From Pelagibacterium lentulum (GTDB lineage Bacteria > Pseudomonadota > Alphaproteobacteria > Rhizobiales > Devosiaceae), in the NCBI RefSeq assembly GCF_003992625.1, contig NZ_RZMW01000042.1, positions 7,501 through 55,290 on the forward strand: DNA of 47,790 nucleotides. Reading direction: 5' to 3'. A program made the position numbers and the translations under genes. The notes beneath the pieces are model-generated. The model was not told the origin of the DNA. It saw only the letters and a list, made by a program, of their open reading frames with translations, and did no database searches. Positions 26,072 to 35,526 of this stretch are shown one piece after another; position 1 is the first letter of the stretch; every line of letters starts with the position of its first letter.

Positions 26072-26477
26072 GCCAATCCCCTTAGCCTACTAGGCCCCTG
26101 CTGGACCCGGGTGGACGCCGATGTCTCGTCACCCTTAACCAAACCCTACTGGGCATGATTCGAACCTATCGAGAATTAGTTAACAAAGTTTAATTCAGTC
26201 GGGCAATATGCAAGCGAAATTAACATAAACAAGCATTAAACTATTGATTTACAACGAAAAAATGGACAGAATTTTCTTAATGCAAAGCCTTAAGAAAGCC
26301 CTACAAAGGACTCTCGCGACTCATTGAACTGCCAACCATGCCGGGAAAAGACGCAACTCGGGCGAGCCGAGAAAAATTTTGCTCAAACATGCGCATTATC
26401 GCGTTCAGATTAAGGATAGGTTACCAATAAAGCGTAAATGCGGACCGAATCGCTCAAACCGGCAGGGGAAAACAAGG
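26072..26477. promoter_or_regulatory. AT-rich control region between ctrA and fliI
   Basis: 406 bp without a gene, clearly richer in A+T than its neighbours. It holds a GAATTA...TAATTC inverted repeat around GTTAAC (26172-26196); an 8-bp inverted repeat TTTCTTAA-N9-TTAAGAAA (26273-26297); several further TTAA motifs, including TTAACC at 26135-26140; and GANTC sites at 26157, 26309 and 26318. TTAA half-sites fit CtrA autoregulation and GANTC sites fit CcrM control of ctrA, as known from Caulobacter. None has exact TTAA-N7-TTAA spacing. Confidence 0.65.
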
Positions 26478-27815
26478 GTGCAGTCACTCATCTCCGACAT
26501 CGAATCAATCGATGAAATCGAAGTCTTTGGTCGCGTCAAAACCGTCCAGGGACTGCTCATCGAAGTCGTTGGCCCCGTGCGTGAACTACGGGTTGGTGGC
26601 CGTGTCTTTATCGAGTCCCAGTCCGGTGAGACCCTGCCATGCGAAATCATCGGGTTTCGGGACGGCCTGGCACTGTGCCTGCCTTTCGGCCCGGTCGAAG
26701 GTGTTAGGCTTGGCTGCAAGGCGGTCTTTGCCGGCCATGACGGCGCGGTCTATCCCGACCTGAGCTGGCTTGGTCGCGTTATCGATGCCGAAGGCCAACC
26801 CATCGATGGCGCCCCCCCGCTTATGCGCGGCGCAGCCCCTTATGGCCTGCGCAATACGCCCCTTCCCGCCCATGAACGGGCCCGCGTCGGCGACCCGATC
26901 GATCTCGGTGTCAGGGTGCTCAACACCTTCACAACATGCTGTGAAGGCCAACGCATGGGGATTTTTGCGGGATCGGGCGTCGGCAAGTCCGTTCTGATGA
27001 GCATGTTGGCCCGCAACACAGATGTGGATGTGGCAATTATCGGCCTGATCGGTGAACGGGGACGCGAGGTCCAGGAATTCATCTCCGAGTATCTCGGTGA
27101 GGAGGGTATGAAACGCGCCATTGTTGTGGTCGCAACGTCCGACGAGTCGGCATTGATGCGCCGGCAGGCTGCTTTCTTGACTCTTACCTTGGCAGAATAT
27201 TTCCGTGACAAGGGCCAGCGCGTCCTTTGCATGATGGATTCGCTGACCCGATTTGCCATGGCCCAGCGCGAAATCGGGCTGGCGACCGGTGAACCGCCGA
27301 CCGCAAAGGGCTATCCGCCTACCGTTTTCACCGAATTGCCCCGATTGCTTGAGCGCGCGGGCCCTGGATTAAAAGATTCTGGTTCTGTTACCGGTCTATT
27401 TACCGTTTTAGTGGAAGGTGATGATCACAATGAGCCCATTGCCGATGCCGTGCGCGGTATTCTCGATGGGCACATCGTAATGGAACGGGCCATTGCCGAA
27501 CGCGGACGGTTTCCGGCGGTCAATGTGCTTCGCTCCGTTTCACGTACCATGCCCAATTGCGTTCCGGACGATTTCCGGCCCACATTAAGCAAGGCTCGTG
27601 AACTGATGTCGGTTTTTGCCGACATGGAGGAACTGATCCGGCTGGGGGCATACCGGAAAGGATCGGATCCCAAAGTTGATCGCGCTATCGCGCTCAACCC
27701 CGCACTGGAGGCGTTTTTGAGCCAGGACGGGCGCGAGCGAACCTCAATCGCCGACGGGTACAACCTTCTCGCAGCGATTCTGGAGACAGCGGGTGCGGGC
27801 AATACGACGACTTGA
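26478..27815 (+). CDS. fliI: Flagellum-specific export ATPase FliI
   Basis: 445 residues from GTG 26478, chosen for the purine-rich GGGGAAAACAAGG site upstream and the family's length; the open frame reaches 99 bp farther but reads as non-coding. Energises the flagellar type III export apparatus and resembles the F1 ATPase beta subunit. Walker A is [15 protein letters not shown]; the F1-like signature appears as [16 protein letters not shown], and Walker B as [20 protein letters not shown]. The N-terminal beta-barrel begins [22 protein letters not shown]. Partner of FliH (see fliH) and FliJ, which follows. Confidence 0.96.
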   Translation: MQSLISDIESIDEIEVFGRVKTVQGLLIEVVGPVRELRVGGRVFIESQSGETLPCEIIGFRDGLALCLPFGPVEGVRLGCKAVFAGHDGAVYPDLSWLGRVIDAEGQPIDGAPPLMRGAAPYGLRNTPLPAHERARVGDPIDLGVRVLNTFTTCCEGQRMGIFAGSGVGKSVLMSMLARNTDVDVAIIGLIGERGREVQEFISEYLGEEGMKRAIVVVATSDESALMRRQAAFLTLTLAEYFRDKGQRVLCMMDSLTRFAMAQREIGLATGEPPTAKGYPPTVFTELPRLLERAGPGLKDSGSVTGLFTVLVEGDDHNEPIADAVRGILDGHIVMERAIAERGRFPAVNVLRSVSRTMPNCVPDDFRPTLSKARELMSVFADMEELIRLGAYRKGSDPKVDRAIALNPALEAFLSQDGRERTSIADGYNLLAAILETAGAGNTTT

Positions 27816-27834
27816 TGTGTAAGGAGTGCAAGTC

Positions 27835-28245
27835 ATGAAGTCGAAAAGTGCAAGTTTGATCCGGCTCAAGAAGTTCCAGGTGGACGAGAAGCGCCGGCAA
27901 GTCATGCAGATCGAGGCCATGGTTGCCGATTTCCAGCGCATGGCAGCCGAACTCGATCAGCAGATCGAAATCGAGCATCAGAAAACCGGCATTTCCGACA
28001 TGGCACACTTTGCCTATTCGACTTTCGCCAAGGCTGCGATGACGCGCCGGGACAATCTGTTGAATTCCGCCAACGACATGCGCGAAAAACTCGAAGCCGC
28101 GCAGGATGATCTGGCTGAAGCGATAGAAGAACTCAAGAAGGTCGAACTGCTCGATCAGCGCGAACAGGCCCGCGAGCAAGCCGAAATCGCCAAGCAGGAA
28201 CAATCCGAATTCGACGAACTCGGACGCATACGCTACCGGCGCTGA
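27835..28245 (+). CDS. fliJ: Flagellar export protein FliJ
   Basis: 136 residues from ATG 27835 with AAGGAG upstream. An all-helical, charged coiled-coil protein (LIRLKKFQVDEKRRQVMQIEAMVADFQRMAAEL ... LEAAQDDLAEAIEELKKVELLDQREQAREQAEIA) in the place and size of FliJ, the stalk that sits in the FliI ring. Conservation is low in the family, so position after fliI counts most. Last flagellar gene of the window. Confidence 0.87.
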   Translation: MKSKSASLIRLKKFQVDEKRRQVMQIEAMVADFQRMAAELDQQIEIEHQKTGISDMAHFAYSTFAKAAMTRRDNLLNSANDMREKLEAAQDDLAEAIEELKKVELLDQREQAREQAEIAKQEQSEFDELGRIRYRR

Positions 28246-28297
28246 TGCTGGCGATCCCATCTTGGCCATCCCGGCCTGACTCGACTATGCTCTGACC

Positions 28298-28855
28298 ATG
28301 GTCGATATGCGCAAGGAAGAAATAGCAATCCGCTGGCGCACCTCCGCCGCGCTGGGGGTGACGCTCATAGCGTTTGCGCTTGCCTATTTCATTCTGCCCC
28401 TTTTCCACCTGTTTCCGTTTCAGACGTCCCATCGGCTCGCCCTTGCCGCGCAAGGTTCCGCCTTCGTCCTGATCTGGCTATTGATCGCAATAGGCATGGT
28501 ATCGGTCGGGCGCCGTCAGTCACCAGAGGACATCGGCGGCGCGGCCGCGGGACCACCCAGCGACAGGCTCGCGATCAAGGTCGCGTTCCTGCAAAATACG
28601 CTTGAGCAATGTGTTCTAACCTGCGGTGCCTTTTTTGCCTATGCGGCCATCATGGAAGGCGACGGGCTGGCTCTTGTCCCCATCTCGGTCATCCTGTTCG
28701 GCATTGGCCGCTATCTGTTTTACAAAGGCTATCCACATGGGGCGGGCGCTCGCGCCTTTGGCATGGGTCTGACGCTTCTGCCTGGTGCGCTTTTGCTCAT
28801 CGCTGCCATGGTCGGCACCTTTTGGGGGCTCTATGTTGAGCATTGGGCACGATGA
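28298..28855 (+). CDS. MAPEG-family membrane protein
   Basis: 185 residues, four membrane helices (GVTLIAFALAYFILPL, LAAQGSAFVLIWLLIAIGM, CGAFFAYAAIMEG, LLPGALLLIAAMVGTFWGLY). The motif VAFLQNTLEQCVLTCGAFF and GIGRYLFYKGYPHGAGARAFGMGL fit the MAPEG family, whose studied members include glutathione transferases and eicosanoid enzymes in the membrane. Bacterial substrates are mostly unknown. Translationally coupled (ATGA) to the MmcQ/YjbR gene. Confidence 0.8.
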   Translation: MVDMRKEEIAIRWRTSAALGVTLIAFALAYFILPLFHLFPFQTSHRLALAAQGSAFVLIWLLIAIGMVSVGRRQSPEDIGGAAAGPPSDRLAIKVAFLQNTLEQCVLTCGAFFAYAAIMEGDGLALVPISVILFGIGRYLFYKGYPHGAGARAFGMGLTLLPGALLLIAAMVGTFWGLYVEHWAR

Positions 28856-29208
28856 ATTTCGATGAAGTCCGCACCATTGCCCTGAAGTTTCCCGGCACGA
28901 CCGATTTCGTTACCCATGGCACGCCCTCGATCAAGGTGGGCAGCAAATTTCTCATGCGCGAACGCGAACCCGGCATTCTCGCGCTGCGCTGCCTCGGAAT
29001 CGACGAACGCGATTTGCTGCTCCAAGCCGACCCCGACACCTTTTTCATAACCGATCACTATCGCGGCTATCCCTATATCCTCGCCCGTATGGAGCGCCTG
29101 GACCGGCAATGGTTCGCCCACCATTTTGAAATGATTTGGCGCGAAAACGCCCTTAAACGCCACATAAAAGCCTATGACATGCCTGATACTGAGAACAAGA
29201 CGCGATAA
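28852..29208 (+). CDS. MmcQ/YjbR-family protein
   Basis: 118 residues from ATG 28852, which overlaps the preceding TGA. Family features: FDEVRTIALKFPGTTDFVTHGTPSIKVGSKFLMR, then FFITDHYRGYPYILARM. The fold resembles the double-wing CyaY-like domain and DNA binding has been proposed for the family, but no role is firmly known. Forms a two-gene unit with the MAPEG gene. Confidence 0.85.
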   Translation: MNFDEVRTIALKFPGTTDFVTHGTPSIKVGSKFLMREREPGILALRCLGIDERDLLLQADPDTFFITDHYRGYPYILARMERLDRQWFAHHFEMIWRENALKRHIKAYDMPDTENKTR

Positions 29209-29267
29209 ATCCGCTTGACGCGCGCAATATTGTTCTATTCCTTTTCGTTTTCGGCCGGAGGGGAACC

Positions 29268-30647
29268 GTGTTCGTTTCAGTCTTTGATGTATTTAAGGTC
29301 AGTGTCGGCCCATCCTCGTCCCATACGATGGGACCAATGCTTGCGGCTGCCCGTTTTCTTGACGACGTTAAGGGGCTTTCGCCCCTGCCTGACACGCGGC
29401 TGACCTGCACCCTTTACGGCTCGCTTGCCTATACTGGCGTCGGTCACGGCACGCTCGACGCGGTGCTGGCCGGCTGCCTTGGCTTTGCGCCTGCAAACTA
29501 TGACAAGCAAGAGGCCGAAGCAGCCATCGCAGCACTTCGGGAAAAGCCCTTCATCAATCCCGGCAATGGCTGGCGCATAGCGCTCGACCCGCAGGCCGAT
29601 CTCGTGCTGGAAAAGAAAGCCCGGCTCGACGCGCACCCGAACGGCATGCGCTTTACCCTTTCCGACGCTTCAGGCGCTATCGTCCACGAGCAGGCCTATT
29701 TTTCTATCGGTGGCGGCTTCGTCAAAACGCAAGGCGAGATCGATGCTGGCGACATGCCGGCAACGCCAGCCGATGACGTTCCCTACCCCTTTGCCACCGC
29801 CCGGCAAATGCTGGAGATGGGCGCCGCGGCCAATCTCTCCATCGCGGATATGAAGCGCGCCAACGAATGTGCGCGTCTCGATGGCGCAGCGTTTTCCTCC
29901 CGCCTCATGGGCATCTGGGACGTCATGAACGCCTGTATCGAGCGCGGCCTTAAAGCCGAGGGCGAGTTGCCCGGCGGCCTGCATGTCAAGCGCCGCGCGG
30001 CCAAGATTTACAAGGACCTTTCCACGTCGGCGGGACAAAACGCCGTCCCGCTCCATTCGGCAATCGATTGGCTCTCGGCCTATGCGATGGCCGTCAACGA
30101 GGAAAATGCGGCGGGCGGACAAGTCGTCACCGCGCCGACCAATGGCGCTGCCGGTGTCTTTCCGGCCATCCTGCGCTATTATCTCGATCACGTGCCCGGC
30201 GCATCCGAAGACAAAATCCCCGACATGCTTTTGACAGGCGCTGCCATTGGCGGGCTCATCAAATACAATGCCTCGATTTCCGGCGCCGAAGCCGGTTGCC
30301 AGGCCGAAGTCGGCTCAGCCTCGGCAATGGCCGCCGCCGCCCTTTGCGCAGCACTTGGCGGCACCAACGCCCAGATCGAAAATGCCGCCGAAATCGCGCT
30401 TGAACACCATCTCGGCATGACCTGCGATCCGATCAAGGGGCTGGTGCAGGTGCCCTGTATCGAGCGTAACGGGCTCGGCGCCGTCAAGGCTGTTGCCGCT
30501 GCCTCGCTCGCAATGCACGGCGATGGCAGCCACATCGTGCCGCTCGACGCTTGTATCGAAACCATGCGCCAGACCGGCAAGGACATGGACGAGCGCTACA
30601 AGGAAACCTCGCTTGGCGGGCTGAGCGTTGCAGTGCCCGATTGCTAG
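29268..30647 (+). CDS. sdaA: L-serine ammonia-lyase (L-serine dehydratase), single-chain
   Basis: 459 residues, GTG start behind a very strong GGAGGGG. Converts L-serine to pyruvate and ammonia. The N-terminal beta-domain starts [21 protein letters not shown], which is diagnostic. The catalytic alpha-domain binds a [4Fe-4S] cluster; the three ligand cysteines are in [12 protein letters not shown] and in [12 protein letters not shown]. Both domains are in one chain, as in the E. coli SdaA type. Faces an EamA-type exporter at its end. It breaks down serine, in contrast with serC-serA farther right, which make it. Confidence 0.96.
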   Translation: MFVSVFDVFKVSVGPSSSHTMGPMLAAARFLDDVKGLSPLPDTRLTCTLYGSLAYTGVGHGTLDAVLAGCLGFAPANYDKQEAEAAIAALREKPFINPGNGWRIALDPQADLVLEKKARLDAHPNGMRFTLSDASGAIVHEQAYFSIGGGFVKTQGEIDAGDMPATPADDVPYPFATARQMLEMGAAANLSIADMKRANECARLDGAAFSSRLMGIWDVMNACIERGLKAEGELPGGLHVKRRAAKIYKDLSTSAGQNAVPLHSAIDWLSAYAMAVNEENAAGGQVVTAPTNGAAGVFPAILRYYLDHVPGASEDKIPDMLLTGAAIGGLIKYNASISGAEAGCQAEVGSASAMAAAALCAALGGTNAQIENAAEIALEHHLGMTCDPIKGLVQVPCIERNGLGAVKAVAAASLAMHGDGSHIVPLDACIETMRQTGKDMDERYKETSLGGLSVAVPDC

Positions 30648-30674
30648 AGCGTGTCCTGCAAAACCTGAACGGCT

Positions 30675-31652
30675 CTAAACCGGAGGCTTCAAACTACGAT
30701 TAAGCCGCCGCCGCGCCGCATATTCGGCCAGAACGATCCCGCCGATAATGAAGATCGCTGCCACATAATGGAAAAGCTCGAGGCTCTCGCCCACAAGCAT
30801 GACCGATAGCGCAGCGCCAAGAACCGGCAGCAGGTTGATGAACAGGCTGGCCCGGTTCGGCCCGATCAACTCCACCCCGCGCGCATAACAGAGCTGGGCC
30901 ACGATCGAGGGAAAGATTGCGACATAGAGCACGATCGCCCAGCCGTTGAGCGAGGTTTGAATCAGCTCCTCGACGAATGCGACTGGCCCACCGCCAAAGA
31001 CGAACTGGTAAAAAAGCGCCATGAAAGCAGCGGCAGCGGTGGTACAGAACAGAAAACTTATCCAGTGAATGGCCGGACGGAACCGCAGCATCAGCGAATA
31101 GGCCGCGTAGCACGCGCAGGCTAGCAGCACCATGCCATCCCCGATATTGACGTCCAGACCCAGGATCCGGCCCGGCTCGCCATGGGTCGCCACATGCACG
31201 ACCCCATAGATCGTCAGCACCACCCCTATAATGTGCAGCAGTGTCGCCCGCACCCGAAAGACAACGAAATTGCCCACCATCACCAGAACCGGCACCGCCG
31301 CCTGTTCCATCGACACGTTAACCGCCGAAGTGAAATTGGCGGCGCCATAAATCAGGATGTTGAAGGTTGCAAAGCCCAGCCCGCCATAGATGAACAGCCA
31401 GTACCAGCCTTTTTTGATCTCCTCCCAATCCCGGCGTACATAGGGCAACGCAAAGGGAACCAGAATCGCAAGCGCCAGGCACCAGCGCACTGCCGAAAGC
31501 GCAAAGGCGTCGATTTCGCCCACTGCCATCTTGCCCGAAACGATATTGCCCGCCCATGAAAGCTGCGCGAGCACCAAAAGCAGATAGGACTGGCCCATTA
31601 TCAGGGCAAAAACGTCAATTCTCTTGCTCGAAGTGGCGTTGCGCTTTGTCAT
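30675..31652 (-). CDS. EamA/DMT-family transporter
   Basis: 325 residues with ten membrane helices in two repeats of five. The first repeat starts LLVLAQLSWAGNIVSGKMAV, a typical EamA entry, and the second SLMLRFRPAIHWISFLFC; both end in Gly-rich helices such as LGAALSVMLVGESLELFHYVAAIFIIGGIVLAEY. Members export amino acids or other metabolites; the substrate here is unknown. It converges with sdaA across 27 bp, which does not prove a link to serine. Confidence 0.9.
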   Translation of the reverse strand: MTKRNATSSKRIDVFALIMGQSYLLLVLAQLSWAGNIVSGKMAVGEIDAFALSAVRWCLALAILVPFALPYVRRDWEEIKKGWYWLFIYGGLGFATFNILIYGAANFTSAVNVSMEQAAVPVLVMVGNFVVFRVRATLLHIIGVVLTIYGVVHVATHGEPGRILGLDVNIGDGMVLLACACYAAYSLMLRFRPAIHWISFLFCTTAAAAFMALFYQFVFGGGPVAFVEELIQTSLNGWAIVLYVAIFPSIVAQLCYARGVELIGPNRASLFINLLPVLGAALSVMLVGESLELFHYVAAIFIIGGIVLAEYAARRRLNRSLKPPV

Positions 31653-31870
31653 AATCGACCTTGTACTTTATAGAACCCGGACATAGAACGTTTCCGCAAG
31701 AAGGTGAGCATCACCTTTTCGCTCTGGAAACACGACAAAACAACGGCTTAGGGCAGGACGTCTGTTTCCGTAGGAGATGATCTGCTCTAAAGCATATCGA
31801 GCCCCGTTTGAAACCCAAAATGTTGCAAACGGGGATCAAACCCATGAGCTGAAGGGATACCGGGCGAAAA

Positions 31871-33160
31871 ATGGCGAATGTTGTAGTGGTCGGCTCGCAA
31901 TGGGGCGATGAAGGCAAAGGCAAGATCGTTGATTGGCTTTCGGAACGCGCCGATGCCGTCGTGCGCTATCAGGGCGGGCACAATGCAGGCCATACGCTGG
32001 TTATCGATGGCGTAAGCTACAAGCTTTCTTTGCTGCCTTCGGGGCTGGTACGCGGCAAGTTCTCGGTTATCGGCAATGGCGTTGTCGTTGATCCTCACCA
32101 CTTCGTCGCGGAAGTCGAAAAACTGGCGGGCCAGGGAATCTCCATTACCCCCGACGTGCTGCGCATCGCCGAAAACGCGCCTCTGATCCTCTCGCTACAC
32201 CGCGAACTCGACGCGCTGCGCGAGGATTCGAACTCGGGCCTGAAGATCGGCACCACCCGACGCGGTATCGGCCCTGCCTATGAGGATAAGGTCGGTCGCC
32301 GCGCCATTCGCGTCATCGATCTGACCGAACCCGATACGCTCATGGCAAAGATCGAACGGTTGCTCTCCCACCACAACGCGCTGCGTCGCGGCATGGGCGC
32401 GGTCGAGATCGATCCCAATGCGATCCACAACGAGTTGATGAGCGTTGCCGACAAGATCGTGCCGTTCATCGATCGCGTCTGGGAGTTGCTCGACGAGCGC
32501 CGCAAGAAGGGCCAGCGGATTTTGTTTGAAGGCGCACAGGGCGCCCTGCTCGACAACGATCACGGCACCTATCCGTTTGTGACATCCTCCAACACCGTTG
32601 CTGGACAGGCAGCGCCGGGCTCCGGCCTTGGTCCTGCCGCCATCGATTACGTGCTTGGCATCACCAAAGCCTATACCACCCGCGTGGGCGAAGGCCCCTT
32701 CCCAACCGAGCAGGACAATGAGATTGGTCAGTTCCTAGGTGAAAAGGGCCGAGAATTTGGCGTGGTCACTGGCCGCAAGCGCCGCTGCGGCTGGTTCGAT
32801 GCGGTGATTGTGCGCCAGACTGTCAGAACTTCGGGCATTCACGGTATTGCCTTGACCAAACTCGATGTTCTCGATGGCATGGATGAAATCAAGGTCTGTG
32901 TGGGCTATGAACTCGACGGCAAGAAAATTGATTACTTGCCTGCCTCAATGGGAGCACAAAGTCGAGTCAAGCCGATCTATGAAACACTGGAAGGCTGGAA
33001 GGATACGACCGCCGGTGCGCGAAGCTGGGCCGAACTGCCCGCGCAAGCGGTTAAATATGTGCGCCACATTGAAGAACTGATCGGCGCGCCGGTCGCCCTC
33101 TTGTCGACAAGTCCCGAACGGGAAGACACAATTTTGGTGCAAGACCCGTTCCAAGACTGA
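31871..33160 (+). CDS. purA: Adenylosuccinate synthetase
   Basis: 429 residues. First committed step of AMP synthesis: IMP, GTP and aspartate to adenylosuccinate. The P-loop with its variant signature [14 protein letters not shown] is at the N-terminus, followed by [12 protein letters not shown], the IMP-binding [28 protein letters not shown] and [14 protein letters not shown]. Full length. A 218-bp gap upstream holds its promoter; no riboswitch was seen there. A gene for a large acidic membrane protein follows 47 bp later and may be co-transcribed. Confidence 0.98.
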   Translation: MANVVVVGSQWGDEGKGKIVDWLSERADAVVRYQGGHNAGHTLVIDGVSYKLSLLPSGLVRGKFSVIGNGVVVDPHHFVAEVEKLAGQGISITPDVLRIAENAPLILSLHRELDALREDSNSGLKIGTTRRGIGPAYEDKVGRRAIRVIDLTEPDTLMAKIERLLSHHNALRRGMGAVEIDPNAIHNELMSVADKIVPFIDRVWELLDERRKKGQRILFEGAQGALLDNDHGTYPFVTSSNTVAGQAAPGSGLGPAAIDYVLGITKAYTTRVGEGPFPTEQDNEIGQFLGEKGREFGVVTGRKRRCGWFDAVIVRQTVRTSGIHGIALTKLDVLDGMDEIKVCVGYELDGKKIDYLPASMGAQSRVKPIYETLEGWKDTTAGARSWAELPAQAVKYVRHIEELIGAPVALLSTSPEREDTILVQDPFQD

Positions 33161-33207
33161 TAAATTTTGTTAGAAAACATCGGCAGAAAGTGAATGTTGA
33201 GTAGGTA

Positions 33208-35475
33208 ATGGCCGATTATCGCGAACTCTTGCGCAAGGCGATTGATGCCCTGCCGGACAATACCGGTGCCAATCGCCGGGCGGTTTATGAAAAAGCACGC
33301 AGTGCTCTTGTCGCACAATTGCGCGCTGTTGAGCCGCCCTTGCCGGCGCGCGAGATCACCCAGCATCGTCTCAATCTTGAAGATTGCATTCGTCAGGTCG
33401 AACAGGAAGCGACCGACCGCCTGCTTGGCCGTCTCAAACAGGCCGAAGAGCATGTGGAAGCCGAGGAGCAGGAAGTCGAACCCGCCCCGGTTCAGCCCGA
33501 ACCCGAAGCAGCGCCGGAAGCGGAACAGCCGCGCATAGATGAGCCTGCTGAAGATTTCGAGCAAGAGCCTGTTCTTGAGGACGCACCCCCGGCAGCGGAC
33601 GAGCCTGAACTGGCAACCGAGGAAACGGTCGATGAGGCTGCGGCTGAACCCGAACCCGAACCCGACTTTGAGCCTGTTGCGGACGCATCCCCCGACCAGG
33701 AGACAAGCGACGACGTATTTGCGGTTTCTCCACAGTCGGATCAGCCGATCGAACCCGATTTCGGCAATGATGCCGAACCGGAACAGTCGTCCGAAACGCC
33801 GGAACCGGCTTTTGAAGAACCTGTCATCGACGAGGAACCTGGCACTGCGGTCGACGAAGCGGAGAAAGACGCCGCTTCTGGTGCGATCCCGCTTTTCGGC
33901 GAGACCGACTCCTTTCCGCTTCAGGACAATGATGTCCAGAGCGCGGATGCAGATCCGGTCTTTGATCCCAGCGGGGAAACTCAGGCGCCTGCCCCCGGTT
34001 CGATTGAAGACATCATCGCGCAGGCCCAGCGTGAGGCGACAGCCGCAAGCGAGGGTGCCCGGCTCGATAATGTGGTTGCGCTCGACCCCAAGGCCGACCG
34101 CACAGAACAATCGCCTCAACACGCTTCCGCTGGCTTGATCATTTCGAGTGCCGATGCGGCCCCGCGCCCCATGTCTCCGCTCGTGGATATTCACGGCAAG
34201 CCACTCTCCAGCCATGCTCACGACGAGCCGGCCACCGAAGATCGGTTCGGCGAAGCCATGTCGAGTGTGCGTGAAGTCGATGTGGAGCCGCAAGCCCCCC
34301 AGGACTATATGGCCAATGCCGATCCCCAGATCGCCATAGACCGTGCCATTGCCGCGCTCGACCGTGAAGCGCGCGGCGAAGCCAGTGAGGACATCGCGCC
34401 AGCCACCGATGAGACGGCTCAGCCCGCGGGCACGCTAGACCCCTTTTCCACCGGCACGCAACCAGCCAATGCGTCCGATGAAACCGTAGAGCCCGCGACA
34501 GAGGATCGTTCCGGTGGCGGCTTTAGCGCCGTGACAGTCTTTTTGCTCATTGCCGTCCTTCTTCTGGCTGGTGGCGGCATCGGCGGCTATTTCGCGTGGC
34601 GCGAAGGTTACATCGATCTCGATACGGTTTTTGCTCAGTCCGACCCCGCACAGCAGGTTGCCGAGTTGAGCGACGACCCCGAGCCGCAGGAACCTGCGAC
34701 CGAAGAGCCGTCCACCCCGGTCGAGGGCGTCAACGGAGCCGCCATGTCTGGCGAAGAAATGCCGTTTGTCGAGCCCGATGGTGCAGCCGAGCTTGGTCCG
34801 GAAGACCGCTTGCCGGCCGACGAGGATCGCCTGCCATCCGATAACGGCGTGGCCACCAACGGCGAGCCTGCGCCCGGTGACGATCCTGCGGCAGAAGTTG
34901 CGACAACCGGCATTCAATCCCTGCTGCTTGAGGAGCAGGCCAGCGGAGCGGCAGGTGCGGTACCCTATTCGGGTTCGGTTGAATGGTCGCGCGGCACCGA
35001 TGAATTGGGACACCCCACCATTATCGGATCGGCGACAATTCCGGCGCGCAATCTCGATGTACGCGTATTGCTTCGACGCAATGCCGATACGAACCTGCCG
35101 GCAAGCCATTTGATGGAAGTGACCTTCAACGTCGCTGAGTCCTTTGTCGGTGGTTCGATCGCCAACCTGCCCGGTGTTCTGCTCAAGGATGAAGAACTCG
35201 TGCAGGGCCAGCCTTTGACCGGCGCTTCGGCCCGGATTGTGGGCAATTCGTTCCTCTTTGCGCTTTCGAGCGCCAGCCCGCAGGATGTCGTTGCCAACGA
35301 AAACCTGTTGCGCAACCGCGAATGGCTCGATCTGGCAATGGTTTATGGCACTGGCCGCCGCGCCATCATGACCCTCGAAAAGGGCGATGAAGGCAATGCG
35401 ATCTTCACCGATGTCATGGACGCCTGGTCCGCGCTCGATGCCGAAAGCCAGCCCGACGAGGCCGCCGCCGAATAA
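33208..35475 (+). CDS. Large acidic bitopic membrane protein, function unknown
   Basis: 755 residues in three parts. Residues 1-75 form a compact helical, probably cytoplasmic domain that looks conserved (MADYRELLRKAIDALPDN, EKARSALVAQLRAVEPPL, ITQHRLNLEDCIRQVE). Residues about 85-435 are a low-complexity Glu/Asp/Pro/Ala stretch, strongly acidic and surely disordered. One membrane helix at about 441-463 (AVTVFLLIAVLLLAGGGIGGYF) is followed by a second acidic linker and a C-terminal domain (about 585-755: VPYSGSVEWSRGTDELGHP, VRVLLRRNADTNLPASHLME). Proteins like this follow purA in Hyphomicrobiales, as I recall. The layout resembles linkers or division-site adaptors; no function is known to me. 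Confidence 0.85.
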   Translation: MADYRELLRKAIDALPDNTGANRRAVYEKARSALVAQLRAVEPPLPAREITQHRLNLEDCIRQVEQEATDRLLGRLKQAEEHVEAEEQEVEPAPVQPEPEAAPEAEQPRIDEPAEDFEQEPVLEDAPPAADEPELATEETVDEAAAEPEPEPDFEPVADASPDQETSDDVFAVSPQSDQPIEPDFGNDAEPEQSSETPEPAFEEPVIDEEPGTAVDEAEKDAASGAIPLFGETDSFPLQDNDVQSADADPVFDPSGETQAPAPGSIEDIIAQAQREATAASEGARLDNVVALDPKADRTEQSPQHASAGLIISSADAAPRPMSPLVDIHGKPLSSHAHDEPATEDRFGEAMSSVREVDVEPQAPQDYMANADPQIAIDRAIAALDREARGEASEDIAPATDETAQPAGTLDPFSTGTQPANASDETVEPATEDRSGGGFSAVTVFLLIAVLLLAGGGIGGYFAWREGYIDLDTVFAQSDPAQQVAELSDDPEPQEPATEEPSTPVEGVNGAAMSGEEMPFVEPDGAAELGPEDRLPADEDRLPSDNGVATNGEPAPGDDPAAEVATTGIQSLLLEEQASGAAGAVPYSGSVEWSRGTDELGHPTIIGSATIPARNLDVRVLLRRNADTNLPASHLMEVTFNVAESFVGGSIANLPGVLLKDEELVQGQPLTGASARIVGNSFLFALSSASPQDVVANENLLRNREWLDLAMVYGTGRRAIMTLEKGDEGNAIFTDVMDAWSALDAESQPDEAAAE

Positions 35476-35482
35476 ACAGACG

Positions 35483-35526
35483 CGGGCGCATCACACTTTA
35501 TGGCTGCGCCCGTTTTCCAACCGGTA
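35483..35526 (+). terminator. Terminator of the acidic protein gene, inside the thiQ 3' end
   Basis: CGGGCGCA and TGCGCCCG (24-base loop) followed by TTTT. It starts 7 bp after the stop and lies in the end of thiQ on the other strand. Confidence 0.65.

Noticed and set aside
29215-29245. TTGACG followed by TATTCC before sdaA as a sigma-70 promoter
   Set aside because: Spacer is about 15 bases, too short, and such matches are common by chance.
30645-30677. TAGAGC...GCTCTA inverted repeat between sdaA and the EamA gene as terminator
   Set aside because: Only six base pairs around a 21-base loop and no T run.
32977-34293. 438-codon minus-strand open frame under purA and the acidic protein gene
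   Set aside because: Mirror of the Glu/Asp/Pro-rich coding strand and rich in Arg/Phe/Gly; no start site or homology.
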